This document shows positions 42,179 to 52,400 of a stretch of 64,000 bases of DNA, piece by piece (positions within the stretch are counted from its first letter, which is position 1; the number at the start of each line of letters is the position of its first letter). The DNA lies in the NCBI RefSeq assembly GCF_017545445.1, contig NZ_JAFWOM010000043.1, positions 58,465 to 122,464 of the forward strand. Direction: 5' to 3'. Position numbers and translations under genes: made by a program. The DNA comes from Fibrobacter sp. GTDB lineage: Bacteria > Fibrobacterota > Fibrobacteria > Fibrobacterales > Fibrobacteraceae. The notes beneath the pieces were generated by a model, which saw only the letters and a list, made by a program, of their open reading frames with translations, was not told where the DNA came from and searched no databases.

Positions 42179-42799
42179 CTAAATGCCCATCTTCAGCGTA
42201 GGCATTGGGATTCCGTCGTGAATCTTCGTGAATGTTCCACGGTAATGACCTTCATTGTCTCGATTAAACTCAAATTTCGTCACCATGGAGTAACTGGACT
42301 GCCCTTCGACAAAAACCTCGTCTGGCAGTCCACAACGGGAATGCTGCAAGGCGGCGATAACGCCAGCATGTGTGATACACAAGAACTCTCCGTCGTCCGG
42401 CAGCGAATCCAAGAATTTTCCGGCTCGCTCGTCGATGTCGTAAAAATTTTCGCCTTCAGGGAATCGGAATCCGCGGAGGTCGCTAATCCAAGCGTGCATT
42501 TCTGAACGGGGGACGGCGGTCAGCTTTTGACCTTCCCACGTGCCAAAGTTCAGTTCTATAATTGCTGGCTCTTTTTCGATGGTAAGTCCGGTCGCCACAG
42601 ATGCTTTTTCTGCAAGCTTCAGACAGCGTAAAAGCGGACTTGAGAATAGCCGTGTCGGTTTGGCTCCGGTCGCCAAGAAAGCCTTGATTGCCCCTTCGGC
42701 TTCATCTTCGAATGTGGGGGAAACGTCAAAATCCAGTCTTCCGTAGCAAACGTCGTTAGGGTTGTAGGGCTTGGTATGTCGAATTGTCCAAAGAATCAT
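42179..42799 (-). CDS. histidine phosphatase-family protein (alpha-ribazole phosphatase/phosphoglycerate mutase-like)
   Basis: 206 residues. The phospho-His motif is IRHTKP near residue 7 (RHG variant); SSPLLRCLKLAE near 55, ELNFGTWEGQ near 80 and the second His in CITHAGVIAAL near 145 complete the active site. The ELxFGxWEG form is common in CobC, which dephosphorylates alpha-ribazole phosphate, but no cobalamin genes are near. Heptad repeats run right up to the ATG, with no Shine-Dalgarno. Confidence 0.8.
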   Translation of the reverse strand: MILWTIRHTKPYNPNDVCYGRLDFDVSPTFEDEAEGAIKAFLATGAKPTRLFSSPLLRCLKLAEKASVATGLTIEKEPAIIELNFGTWEGQKLTAVPRSEMHAWISDLRGFRFPEGENFYDIDERAGKFLDSLPDDGEFLCITHAGVIAALQHSRCGLPDEVFVEGQSSYSMVTKFEFNRDNEGHYRGTFTKIHDGIPMPTLKMGI

Positions 42800-42802
42800 T
42801 TT

Positions 42803-42906
42803 TAGTAAACAGTGGTTAGTGGTTAGTAAGCAGTATGTGGTCAGGCGTTGGCTATGGTTGAATGTTAGTTTATGGTCATTAGTTATTAGTCATTAGTCGT
42901 TAGTCT
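42803..42906. repeat. heptad array (AGTGGTT/AGTCATT type)
   Basis: AGTAAAC, AGTGGTT x2, AGTAAGC, then after a gap AGTTATT, AGTCATT, AGTCGTT, AGTCTTT. The array abuts the start codon of the histidine phosphatase gene. Confidence 0.8.
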
Positions 42907-42995
42907 TTGTGACGGCTCGGACTTGCGATACTCTGCTTGTACTGAATTCAATAAAAGTGAGCCTTTCTGAAGTGTTCCAATGACATTCCTTAAAC

Positions 42996-43018
42996 AAAAA
43001 ACGCCCTTGCCGGGCGTA
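42996..43018 (-). terminator. terminator of the SRP RNA
   Basis: Minus strand: ACGCCC-GGCAA-GGGCGT followed by T6, 11 bases after the RNA body. Confidence 0.85.
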
Positions 43019-43028
43019 ATATAAAAAA

Positions 43029-43122
43029 TCCTAGGCTACCTGAGCACATAAAGATCCGCAAGTCCGTTGCTGCTTTCGCCCTGGCGAGTTGCCCGCAAAT
43101 AATCATTGCGCAGGGCCTAGGA
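43029..43122 (-). ncRNA. ffs: signal recognition particle RNA, small (4.5S) type
   Basis: About 94 nt. The ends CCTAGGC and GCCTAGG close the rod. The apical domain reads GCCAGG-GC-GAAA-GC-AGCAACGG, the conserved SRP domain IV with a GNRA tetraloop flanked by CAGG and AGCA. No Alu domain. It is flanked by a perfect promoter and a terminator. SRP RNA binds Ffh to target membrane proteins. Confidence 0.92.
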
Positions 43123-43128
43123 CCCGAA

Positions 43129-43157
43129 AATATAGAATCAAAACGAAATATTTTCAA
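43129..43157 (-). promoter_or_regulatory. promoter of SRP RNA
   Basis: Minus strand: TTGAAA and TATATT separated by 17 bases; transcription would begin at about 43122. Confidence 0.85.
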
Positions 43158-43273
43158 GGGGTGTCCTTCGGCGATGTGAAACAAATTACCCTATATAATA
43201 CAAAGTCATAATACAATATTCTTAAAATTGGGGGAAATGGTCCCATTTTCCTTATTTTCTTCGTAACGAATGT

Positions 43274-43301
43274 TTTACAGTTAAAAAAAAATTACTATAT
43301 T
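43274..43301 (+). promoter_or_regulatory. promoter of the first cadherin-repeat gene
   Basis: TTTACA and TATATT with 16 bases between, about 48 bases before the start codon. The region TTACTATATT is shared with the promoter of the paralogue at 49372. Confidence 0.65.
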
Positions 43302-43348
43302 CAATAGTAGGTGTTTAGGGTTGCAGATTTTTTTTGTTGGGGTCTGTT

Positions 43349-46300
43349 ATGAAAAAGGATGATTTTACATTTCGAACCGTAATAGGTTCGGTTATGCTGG
43401 CATTTGGATTTGTGGTGCCGGCTTCGGCTCAAAGCGATGCTCCTGATGTTGAACGCGTCGTTGTCGATTTGAATCCGCTTCATTTTGAAGTGGGCGGGGT
43501 CGCTGTGACGGATTCGGCTAAAAACCAAAACCTCTGGACTGAGCTTATGAAGTATAAGCTCTGGGGAACGGATCAGGTTATTTTTAATAAGCATGGCTTC
43601 AGAATTTCAGAAACGAGCGGCTTTACTGGTACTGCTCAAGGTGACGTGATTTTCAACGATTACGGTCATACTCTTGGCGGCCCGATTGTTTCGGGTCGAG
43701 ATCTCGTTTTTGCAAAGGGCGATGCGAAAAAGGATTCCTTGATTGGTGGCTCGATTTATGCAAGGAACCTTTATTTATCAGATTGGTATAAGGTCGAAGA
43801 TTCCCGATATGATGGAAATATCTGCTTTGAAGGCACGATTAATTTTGGCATGCCGAATAGAAACTCCCAATTTAGCGATTATGTTTGGACGCTGAATCGC
43901 TTTATTGAAAACGCCCACAAAGAAAACGATTCAAAACTAAAAAAGGGTATGGTCTATGCCGATTGGAATGCGGATTTTTCGGATCCGAAAGCTGTGAATC
44001 TGGATGGTCCCTATAGTCGATGCCCGGAAGATGTTCCTAAACCCGAAAAGAACCTTAGCGTTCCGCTGTTAGATGAAACTGGCATTACATGGGAACCTGC
44101 TGTAGATTTGAACTCGAGCTACTACGGCGAAGTCCAGTATATTCATGTTCCGCCTGTTACCGTAGAGGATGTCAAAAACGAGCACACTTGGTTTGACAAG
44201 TTTGTTGACAATATCCATTTCGAAGGTAATTACGGAAAGAAACTCTACATCTTGATGCCTTCAAGATCTCAGAACGCCGATGGTAAGACGGGGCGTTTGA
44301 CGCGTATTTTTACAAAAAAAGGTGTTAATATCAGTGGTTCGGCAAATGACACGAAGATTCAAGTGGCTTACGTCGATAACACTGCAAAGTGGAATGGTAG
44401 CTCTTGGGAAAAAGCGGATGGCAGCGCCATTGATGTATCCGCAATAACTGTTGTGCCGGATTCCAATTATGCCGGTAATCTCTTGTTCTATACGAATGCC
44501 GATATTTACTGGTCTGCGATGAATGCCAACAAGGAATCCGATTACCAAGGTACGTATATTACGACGGGTGATTTTACAATCAATGACCATATCAGTGTTG
44601 CCGGGCAGCTGATTGCTGGTGGCACGCTTTGGTTCGAATCGGAATTTAGCGGAGAATTCCACTATGTCCCGTTCAACTCGCCCGAAATCAATACAGATGT
44701 GTTTGCCAAAGGTTTGTTCAAGGAAAGCGACGAATGGCATCCGATGGATTTCTATTTGACGGATACGGCGCACACCGATGTGTCCTTTGACTATTGCTTT
44801 GCGTTCTTCGGTTCCGATATCGATACGACGGGCGGCAAGTATGACGGTTACCGCCAAAACGAAAAGGGAACGTTTGCAGAAGAAAAAGATTTGGACTTGT
44901 CGGATAAAACGCATCCTATGCCGTTGTGCTCGAAAAACGAGACTGCTCACATTACCATTAAAAAGGGAGATCGCAAGCCTTCTGTTCCTTCGTATATCAA
45001 GGTGAAGTTGGACGAAGACCGTGAAGGCGATGAATTCATGGTGTTCAAGATAACGAATTTGAACGGAGCCATTCTTTCGGGTAACAAGTTTGATGGTGGC
45101 CTTGTTGTCCAGCTTGTAGATGTCAACAACAATCCTCCCGTATTTGTGGATTTGGACAAGGTGAAACTCAGTGTTCCTGAAAATAAGACGAAGGCTGTTG
45201 TGGGTCAAATCAAGGCGGACGACTCGGAAGGCGATGAATTCATTTATTCCATTGAAGGCGGTGATTCGGATTTGTTCGAAATTAATCCAAGTACTGGTGT
45301 TGTTTCGATGAAAGCTGGAGTCAAGGCTTTTGATTACGAAGAATGGAAAGTGACGGGAAAAACATATTCTATCGTTGTTGAAGCATGTGAAGTTAGCACG
45401 TACATGTTGCTTTGCTCCGATGATTACACGTTCAAAATCTCCATCACCGATGTCAACGAAATGCCGTACTTTACTTATTCGGAAGTCAGCGAACAAGTTG
45501 TCAAAATTGCCGAAAATGAAATTTTCTCGGAAGATTCTGTAAAGTTTGCGGATACGGACAAGTTTAATACGGATGGCTTGCTGACGGATAACGAAGTTGT
45601 CGCCATTGGCGGAGATACAGCTGTTTTCGATGTGTCCAAGGCAGGCGTTGTCTATGCGAAAAAAGGCGTTGTGTTGGATTATGAAACGAAGAATACATAC
45701 ACGCTTACGTTGAGAGTCCGGGATGCAGATACTCTTAAGTATCCTGATCTTTACGATGATATGGAATTTACGGTTATTGTGACGGATGTGAAGGATGGTC
45801 CTGTATTTGACGCCAAGGTCTATAATGGTTCCATTGTCGAAAATTCTGTCGCACCTGCCGAAGTCGATATGGATAGTCCGATTTATGCGACGACAACGCA
45901 GATTGGGGCAACGATTACTTACATCTTGCTCGATGAAACAAAGTCGTTCGTGATTAATCCGAATACGGGTGCAATTTCTGTGGCCGCAGGTGCCGTTCTG
46001 GATTACGAAACGAAGAGTGTCTATACCATGAAAGTCGTGGCGTCTGATGTGTCTGGTATCGCAAATCAAATTGTACAGACCGATACCGCAGACGTTGTTA
46101 TCAATCTTATTGATGTGAATGAAAATCCCATTTTTGTAGATCCGGCGAACCCGCTCAAGTTCCCCGAAAACCAGAAGGGTTGGGAAATCGGAACGCTTAC
46201 GTACGACGATCTTGATACGGCTGCTAAGTTCCGCAATAACAAGTTTGAACTTGTTGAAGAAGTCGATGGCTTTGACTTGGACGAAGATGGTGTTCTTACG

Positions 46301-49078
46301 ACGACCCGCAAGTTTGACTACGAAACGGAACCGACAACGTATAACTTGACGGTCCGCATTTTCGATGCCTCCGGCAACCCAGATCTTGCTGTAACGGGTG
46401 TTGTTACTGTTGAACTTTTGAATACCAATGAACCTCCGTATTTGAAGGATTTGGTCCTTACTGTTCCTGAAAGCGATACGGTCGGCTCTGTGTTTAAACA
46501 GCCTCTTGATGTCACGGATCTCGATGATCCTAACAATACTGGTACGTATAAATTCTTTATCTTGGATGGCGATAAGGAAGTGGGCGCGACTAGCGAATTT
46601 AAGTTGGATTCCGTTACGGGTAAGTTCACGGTGGCTACTTCGCTGGATTTCGAAAAGACGGAATCTTATTCTATCCGCGTTCGCGTTAAGGATTCTGAAG
46701 GCTGTGAAAACTTCGGCTGCTCCGATACGACGGTTACTATCAAAGTCATTGATGTGAACGAAACTCCGTCCATTATTGTAGATACAATTTATGTGTATGA
46801 AGATCAGGGACTTAATGATCCGTTCAGCTCCGTCAAGACGGATGATGACGATCCTGATTTCAAAAACGATAATTTCCGCAATAACGTTTATGAAAATACG
46901 GATAGCGATATCTTTAAGGTCCTGCCGGACGGTGATGTTGTTATCTTGAAGCCGATTGATTACGAATCGGATTCCCTCTATACGATTACGGTTCGCGTGA
47001 CGGACAAGGACAATAGTGAACTTACATCGACCAAGAAAGTTGTTGTTAAAGTACACGATGTCTATGAAAAGTCCGAAGTCGAAATTACTCGTGTCGAGAC
47101 CGATAAAGATGTCTATCTCAATACAAACGATACCATTTTTGTGAATCAGGAAGTCGTGGGTGTCGAATGGAAAGAAGATGACAAAACCAAGGCTAGCCGT
47201 GATTCGCTTAAACCTGGCTGCAACGAAGTGATCAAGACGTATCACGACAAGTCGAAGAACGATCCGGGTGCTGATACCGTCGTGATTTGCTATAGTACTG
47301 CAACTCCGGTTGTTACTGTATCGACCAAGAGTAAATCTGTGACTGCCGAAGATATTTATACGGTCGTTGAAAAGACATCTGAGAGCGATAGCGCTGTTTA
47401 TGTGAACAATGTAAAGAATGATATTCAGGTGACCGTCAAGGACACTGCAGCGAACGTTTCCAATTCGTTTACCGTCAATGTGAAACTGGATACGGTTTCA
47501 GTGCCGTCGGATGAATTCAAAGATGTCACGAAAATTGCCGAGACGGGTATTTCTCGCAAGAAGAACCCTGCATCTGGAATAACTTCTGTTCCTGAAAACG
47601 GAGATTTCGTCAAGAACTCTTATTCGGAATCCGTCAACGGTGTGAATGTGACCGTTTCTTACTACACCGACAAGAAGGGGAAGGATGTCAAGCGTTCTGT
47701 GATTACATCTTCGGGTGAAAAGAAGAATATTGCTGTTATCGAGGTCTCTTATACCACGAAGATTGACGGCAAAGATGTTACGATTTCATACTTCGCAGAT
47801 GCTTCTACCGGTGAACGCGTTTCTCTCGATACGGGCTTGAGCGATAGCGAGTCTGTGCTTTCTGCCGAGGGCGATGCCGTTGTTGGTTCGTATAAAGTAT
47901 CGTACAGTTATGTTGATGAAGATGACAATACTGTCGAAATCTCGTACTATCTCGATGAAAAGGGCAAGATTGCGAAGAACAGCGAAGGGAATATTGGTTA
48001 CAACGTAAGCTATACCTATGTGAACAAGTATGGCAACTCTTCGAAGAAAGAATTGCTTATCGTGCTTGACCAGAAGGGCCCGGTCGTAAAAATTGAAACA
48101 CCGTCAGAAGACGATGTGCTTACGGCTAACTTTGTCGAAGTCTTGTGGACTGTCAATGGAATCGAACAAGATACGCTTAAAGTTCAAGGCTTGGAAAATG
48201 GTGTGAATACGATTGTGCGTGAGTTCCGCGACAAGGCTGGCAACAAATCCCGCGATTCTGTCCATGTCATGGTCAAGAAGGTGAAGAACATTGACATTGA
48301 CGTGGAAAAGCCGGTTACGCTAGTTAATCGCGACTCTGTCGAAAAATTCTACAAGTCCAAGGCGCCTAAAAAGGATCAGACTTTCGGCGTGACGTTCTAT
48401 AACTACAAAAAACGTTCTGAATCCGAAGCTGTTGTCGGTATCAAGGACAAGGCTCAGGAAGGCTCCGGTAGCGAACCGTATCCGGGACTTGATGGACATC
48501 TCGGACCGACACTCGCGGTTGACGCTCGCGTACCTGTCGCGAATGCTCTTGGCGGACTGGCTACGCTGGATGACATTATGAGCACCGGCGGTATGATCGC
48601 ACTGGATGGTGTGGATGCCGCTAATAGTAGGAAGGTCTCGGTCAGCGAATACGTGGAACAGTATTGCACGGACGAGTTCAAGCAGTCCATGACTTCGGAT
48701 TACAGCAAGATGAACCTTTACTGGACGACGCTCAAAGTGAAGGTCTGGGTTTATACGAACACGGGCGTGTTTACGGATTACTTCAGCTTTGATTACGACT
48801 TGAACAATCCGGAATACGTGAACGATGCGGGACTCCTGAAATTCTTCGTTGAATTGAAACCCGACGAAAATGGTGATGTTAGAAATTCTTTAGGCCGTCT
48901 CTATGGCACCGGCGCTTACTTCTTCAAGACTGAAGTCAAGATGAGCTCCAAGCTCCGCTGTGACCTCCCGACGTCGCCCGAAGAAGAAAACAAGGATAAC
49001 AAGAAGAAGAATGCTGTTATCAAGTCAAGCGATGAGCTCTTGAAGGCGTTCGGTTACCGTCGCCCCGTGGATAAATAA
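43349..49078 (+). CDS. giant secreted cadherin-repeat protein 1
   Basis: 1909 residues from ATG 43349 (GGGG upstream; an in-frame TTG at 43334 is rejected). The signal peptide ends at PASAQ. Residues about 30-460 form an N-terminal beta domain shared with the next gene (YKLWGT, GGPIVSGRDL, TRIFTK, YAGNLLFYTNADI). A Calx-beta-like segment follows (DREGDEFMVFKITNLNG), then about six cadherin-type repeats, each with SVPEN-, FDYE- and ITDVNE-like motifs, which bind calcium in known cadherins. Ig-like regions and a conserved C-terminal domain (YPGLDGHLGPT, GGLATLDDI, FGYRRPV at the end) complete it. Probably a surface adhesin or structural fibre (inference). Confidence 0.82.
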   Translation: MKKDDFTFRTVIGSVMLAFGFVVPASAQSDAPDVERVVVDLNPLHFEVGGVAVTDSAKNQNLWTELMKYKLWGTDQVIFNKHGFRISETSGFTGTAQGDVIFNDYGHTLGGPIVSGRDLVFAKGDAKKDSLIGGSIYARNLYLSDWYKVEDSRYDGNICFEGTINFGMPNRNSQFSDYVWTLNRFIENAHKENDSKLKKGMVYADWNADFSDPKAVNLDGPYSRCPEDVPKPEKNLSVPLLDETGITWEPAVDLNSSYYGEVQYIHVPPVTVEDVKNEHTWFDKFVDNIHFEGNYGKKLYILMPSRSQNADGKTGRLTRIFTKKGVNISGSANDTKIQVAYVDNTAKWNGSSWEKADGSAIDVSAITVVPDSNYAGNLLFYTNADIYWSAMNANKESDYQGTYITTGDFTINDHISVAGQLIAGGTLWFESEFSGEFHYVPFNSPEINTDVFAKGLFKESDEWHPMDFYLTDTAHTDVSFDYCFAFFGSDIDTTGGKYDGYRQNEKGTFAEEKDLDLSDKTHPMPLCSKNETAHITIKKGDRKPSVPSYIKVKLDEDREGDEFMVFKITNLNGAILSGNKFDGGLVVQLVDVNNNPPVFVDLDKVKLSVPENKTKAVVGQIKADDSEGDEFIYSIEGGDSDLFEINPSTGVVSMKAGVKAFDYEEWKVTGKTYSIVVEACEVSTYMLLCSDDYTFKISITDVNEMPYFTYSEVSEQVVKIAENEIFSEDSVKFADTDKFNTDGLLTDNEVVAIGGDTAVFDVSKAGVVYAKKGVVLDYETKNTYTLTLRVRDADTLKYPDLYDDMEFTVIVTDVKDGPVFDAKVYNGSIVENSVAPAEVDMDSPIYATTTQIGATITYILLDETKSFVINPNTGAISVAAGAVLDYETKSVYTMKVVASDVSGIANQIVQTDTADVVINLIDVNENPIFVDPANPLKFPENQKGWEIGTLTYDDLDTAAKFRNNKFELVEEVDGFDLDEDGVLTTTRKFDYETEPTTYNLTVRIFDASGNPDLAVTGVVTVELLNTNEPPYLKDLVLTVPESDTVGSVFKQPLDVTDLDDPNNTGTYKFFILDGDKEVGATSEFKLDSVTGKFTVATSLDFEKTESYSIRVRVKDSEGCENFGCSDTTVTIKVIDVNETPSIIVDTIYVYEDQGLNDPFSSVKTDDDDPDFKNDNFRNNVYENTDSDIFKVLPDGDVVILKPIDYESDSLYTITVRVTDKDNSELTSTKKVVVKVHDVYEKSEVEITRVETDKDVYLNTNDTIFVNQEVVGVEWKEDDKTKASRDSLKPGCNEVIKTYHDKSKNDPGADTVVICYSTATPVVTVSTKSKSVTAEDIYTVVEKTSESDSAVYVNNVKNDIQVTVKDTAANVSNSFTVNVKLDTVSVPSDEFKDVTKIAETGISRKKNPASGITSVPENGDFVKNSYSESVNGVNVTVSYYTDKKGKDVKRSVITSSGEKKNIAVIEVSYTTKIDGKDVTISYFADASTGERVSLDTGLSDSESVLSAEGDAVVGSYKVSYSYVDEDDNTVEISYYLDEKGKIAKNSEGNIGYNVSYTYVNKYGNSSKKELLIVLDQKGPVVKIETPSEDDVLTANFVEVLWTVNGIEQDTLKVQGLENGVNTIVREFRDKAGNKSRDSVHVMVKKVKNIDIDVEKPVTLVNRDSVEKFYKSKAPKKDQTFGVTFYNYKKRSESEAVVGIKDKAQEGSGSEPYPGLDGHLGPTLAVDARVPVANALGGLATLDDIMSTGGMIALDGVDAANSRKVSVSEYVEQYCTDEFKQSMTSDYSKMNLYWTTLKVKVWVYTNTGVFTDYFSFDYDLNNPEYVNDAGLLKFFVELKPDENGDVRNSLGRLYGTGAYFFKTEVKMSSKLRCDLPTSPEEENKDNKKKNAVIKSSDELLKAFGYRRPVDK

Positions 49079-49101
49079 AGCATTACCTGTTGATAAGTTG
49101 T

Positions 49102-49132
49102 AAAAGGTGGAACGTCGTTCCACCTTTTTTTC
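49102..49132 (+). terminator. intrinsic terminator after cadherin-repeat gene 1
   Basis: AAGGTGGAA-CGTCG-TTCCACCTT followed by T6. Confidence 0.9.
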
Positions 49133-49138
49133 ATCCTT

Positions 49139-49268
49139 GACATGTCATCCTGGAGGCGTCAGCCGATAGGATCCATGCAGTGCTAGCGGTAAACAACCGA
49201 TCTTGGCACAGGGTTCGATGACAGTGTGAGTGCAGCTTTGTCACCCCGGACTCCGTTCCGGGGTCTGC
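49139..49268. repeat. two REP-like elements between the giant genes
   Basis: GTCATCCTGGAGGCGTCAGC...GATCCATGCAGTG at 49144-49182 and TGTCACCCCGGACTCCGTTC...GGGTC at 49239-49265. The rest of the 409-base gap holds no gene. Confidence 0.75.
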
Positions 49269-49371
49269 TTACGCAATTCTTATATAATACGTATGAAACG
49301 CTTTTAGCAAGATTGCGTATGAAAACATACTTTTTTGTACTCTTTTACTACACTTTCTAAAAAAAAGCTTT

Positions 49372-49399
49372 TTGAATTTTAAGGTCTCGTTACTATATT
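49372..49399 (+). promoter_or_regulatory. promoter of the second cadherin-repeat gene
   Basis: TTGAAT and TATATT with 16 bases between, giving a leader of about 80 bases. It resembles the promoter at 43274. Confidence 0.6.
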
Positions 49400-49487
49400 T
49401 ATAGATAGAATATTTGGATGTTTGGGAAAAATACTATGGCAAATTGGATGCATACGATTTGTCGTGGATAAAGGAGCATAGAAAAAT

Positions 49488-52400
49488 ATGTTAAGCAAGT
49501 TTGGACTTAAAGTAGCAGCCCTGGTCTTGGTCGGCACTGTTTCGTCGATGGCTCAAGGCGTGGCCCCAATAACTTTTGGGGATTCTAAAACAGATGTTAA
49601 TAACTGGAATTACCTGACTCAATATAAGCTTTGGGGAACCAATGGTATTGAGTTGGGGAATAGACCTGGTTTCTATAATCCAAAATATTTCAATAAATCC
49701 ACTAAGAGTTATCCTCCTGATCTTAATTATCTAGACTCTTTAGGAGCTGTGGGAACTTTAAAAAATTTGGAATCTAAAGGCGATGGCGGATGGCTTGATG
49801 GTCCTATTGTTGTTGGCGGTAATATTACCAATAGTGGGCAGAATTTTGAACTTTTGACGGGACCTGTTCGTACGAATGGCTCGATTGCTGCTATTCATAA
49901 TGATGTAAAAACGACTTGTAGCTTGACAAATGTAGATGGTAATTGTAGCCCGGATAAAGTTCCCGATTATCGTTCCACTATCAAAGTCCCGACCTTGTCA
50001 GGGTCTATTGCTTGGCGTAGTGCTATAACGGTGCCAAACAGCAGACGTTATACGATTGATGTTAATAATATGTGCCCTGGTACTGGCACTTGCGATATCT
50101 TCTATGAATCCATCAATTTTGAAAACGATGGACGCCTTGTTGTTGCTATGCCTGCAGAGGGGCGCACTACCCGAATTTTTACAAAAGCTCTTAATATGAG
50201 CACCCATCCTCAGATCGTGGTTCGTTATCCTGATGGCGAACTCAAACCAAATCAGTATCAAGGTAATTTGCTGATTTATGTTGATAATAATATTACTTTT
50301 GTAAATACCGATAATGCTGACATGATGGGTACTTTGGTCAGTAATGGAACGATTGAAATGCGTTGTAATATGATTGTTTCAGGACAATTTATTGCAAATA
50401 AAATTGTTATCGGTAACGAAATTGAAGCTGAAAAATTTACTTTTAAACCTTTTAACAAAGTACCAGAGCTTTCCATTCTCGGAAACAGGGCTATCTATTT
50501 CGAAGAAGGGACTGATTGGAAAACTATTAATGTTGAATTGAGCGAATCTACCCCAGAAAAAGTAACGTTTGGATATTGCTTTGAATTTTATTCTGCTACC
50601 GGCGCCCAGAATAATTATGCGGGTTACCAAGATGTGGGAGATGCTGATGCTAGTCATAAATTCCCGATATGCAATAAGGGAGAAGAAGTCAAGGTTACTA
50701 TTCCTGCGAACCAAACCAAGGCCGAAGGAATTTACATTAAGCCTTTGTTGGATGGCTATGTTGAAAAAGATGAACAACTTTGGTTCCAGGTTACCTCCAT
50801 TGAAAATGCTAAGCTTGCAAATGATTATGAACAAGGGAAAGGCTATAAGATTTATATTGTAAGTAACGATAAGTTGCCGACGGTCTCAAGTGAACTTGTT
50901 GTTAATGTAAATGAAGATGAAAAGCATACGTTTACCGCAGCGGAATTCAAATTCCAGCATGAATCACAGTCGCTCGCTGCTGTTATCATAACAAGCCTCC
51001 CCGCAAGCGGAACGCTGGTTCTTAATGGAGAGGCCGTTAAGTCTGGTAATCCGATTGACGTTTCTAGTTTCTCTAAGTTCACTTACACGCCTGATCCGAA
51101 TGAATTCGGTAACAACTATACTACGTTCGGTTATAAAGTTGTTGGTGACGGAACTGTTGACAATACTTCTATTGAATATACGGCTACGGTTAATGTCATT
51201 CCTGTTAATGACAAACCGGCTGCATCTGATGTTGTGTTTATCGTGAATGAATTGGATCACGCTATTGCGGGCGGTCCGATTGAAGTGACGGATGTTTCTA
51301 ATGAAAGAAGCCTGGATACTTACACTTTCAAATTGGTAAATGTGACGGGAAGTGATTTGGCTGCATTTAACGATGCGTTTGAGATTGTCAAGTTGACTGG
51401 CCAAAATGCGACGATTAAAGTGAAGACGGGTGCTGTTTTGGATTACAGCCAAAAGAAAGAATATGTCGTCTATGCGACAGTCTCTGATGATGCTGCTACA
51501 GAAACGAGTGTTCAAGCTGGTCCGCAGACATCAGAACAGTTCAAGATTACAGTCAAGGTCAAGAATGAAAATGATGACCCGGTTATTGCTCCTCAGGAAT
51601 TCTTTATTGCAGAAAAACAAGCTGATGGTAGCGATTGGCCGAGTGGTACATCTGTAGGCAAAGTCGTTGCTTTTGACCCGGATGATGACCCGCTCTCCTT
51701 TACGGTTGATGCTTCTGAAAATGTTCCGTTTAAGTTCTTGAACAGCACGAACGAACTTGTCGTGACGGATGGAAGTAAGCTTGATTACGAAGCCCAGACT
51801 GGATGGAAATTCAGGGTTATCGTTTCTGACGGTCAGGGAGGCTCCAATGCTACCTCTGTTATAGTGCACATTACGGATGTGAACGAAAAGCCGGAACCCG
51901 AAAACGTGAAGTCGGAATACTCTGTTGCAGAAAATTCCATTAAGGGCACCGTTGTTGGTTCATTTGATGTTTTTGACAATGATAAGATTTCTACTGCGTA
52001 TGAAACGCTGACTTATACGTTGACGGGTGCTTTGACTGGTGTTAAAGGCGGTACGACCGCTAAGGACATGGGTGAAATTTTTGAAGTCAAGGAATCTGGA
52101 AATATTGGCGGAGCAAGAACAGTTCAGATTGTTGTAAAGGATCAGGCTTTGCTCGATTACGAAGCTCTGTTCAACGGTACGAACGCAACTTATCCTGTGA
52201 CGATTACTATTGCAGATGCAAAGAATTCCATCGAGGTAACGACAAAGATTGCTGTAACCGATGTCAATGAAAAGCACTCTGCCACGGGTGGAACATTCTA
52301 TGTTCTTGAACATTCCGCAGGCGGAACTTCTGTATGTTCTCAGAAGCATAATGCCGATGGCGAATGTGAAGGCGACTATGGTCAGGTTAAATTCATTGAC

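Noticed and set aside
25400..42906. possible CRISPR arrays suggested by regularly spaced short repeats
   Set aside because: The period is 7 bp with no spacers, and no cas genes are present.
42990..43184. 64-codon minus-strand open frame over the SRP RNA
   Set aside because: The region is explained by a structured SRP RNA with its own promoter and terminator; the frame has no ribosome site.
44261..47245. 994-codon antisense open frame inside the first cadherin-repeat gene
   Set aside because: It is codon-aligned with the sense gene, so antisense stops can arise only from sense TTA, CTA or TCA codons, which are rare here. The translation shows no domain or signal, whereas the sense strand has signal peptide and clear repeats.
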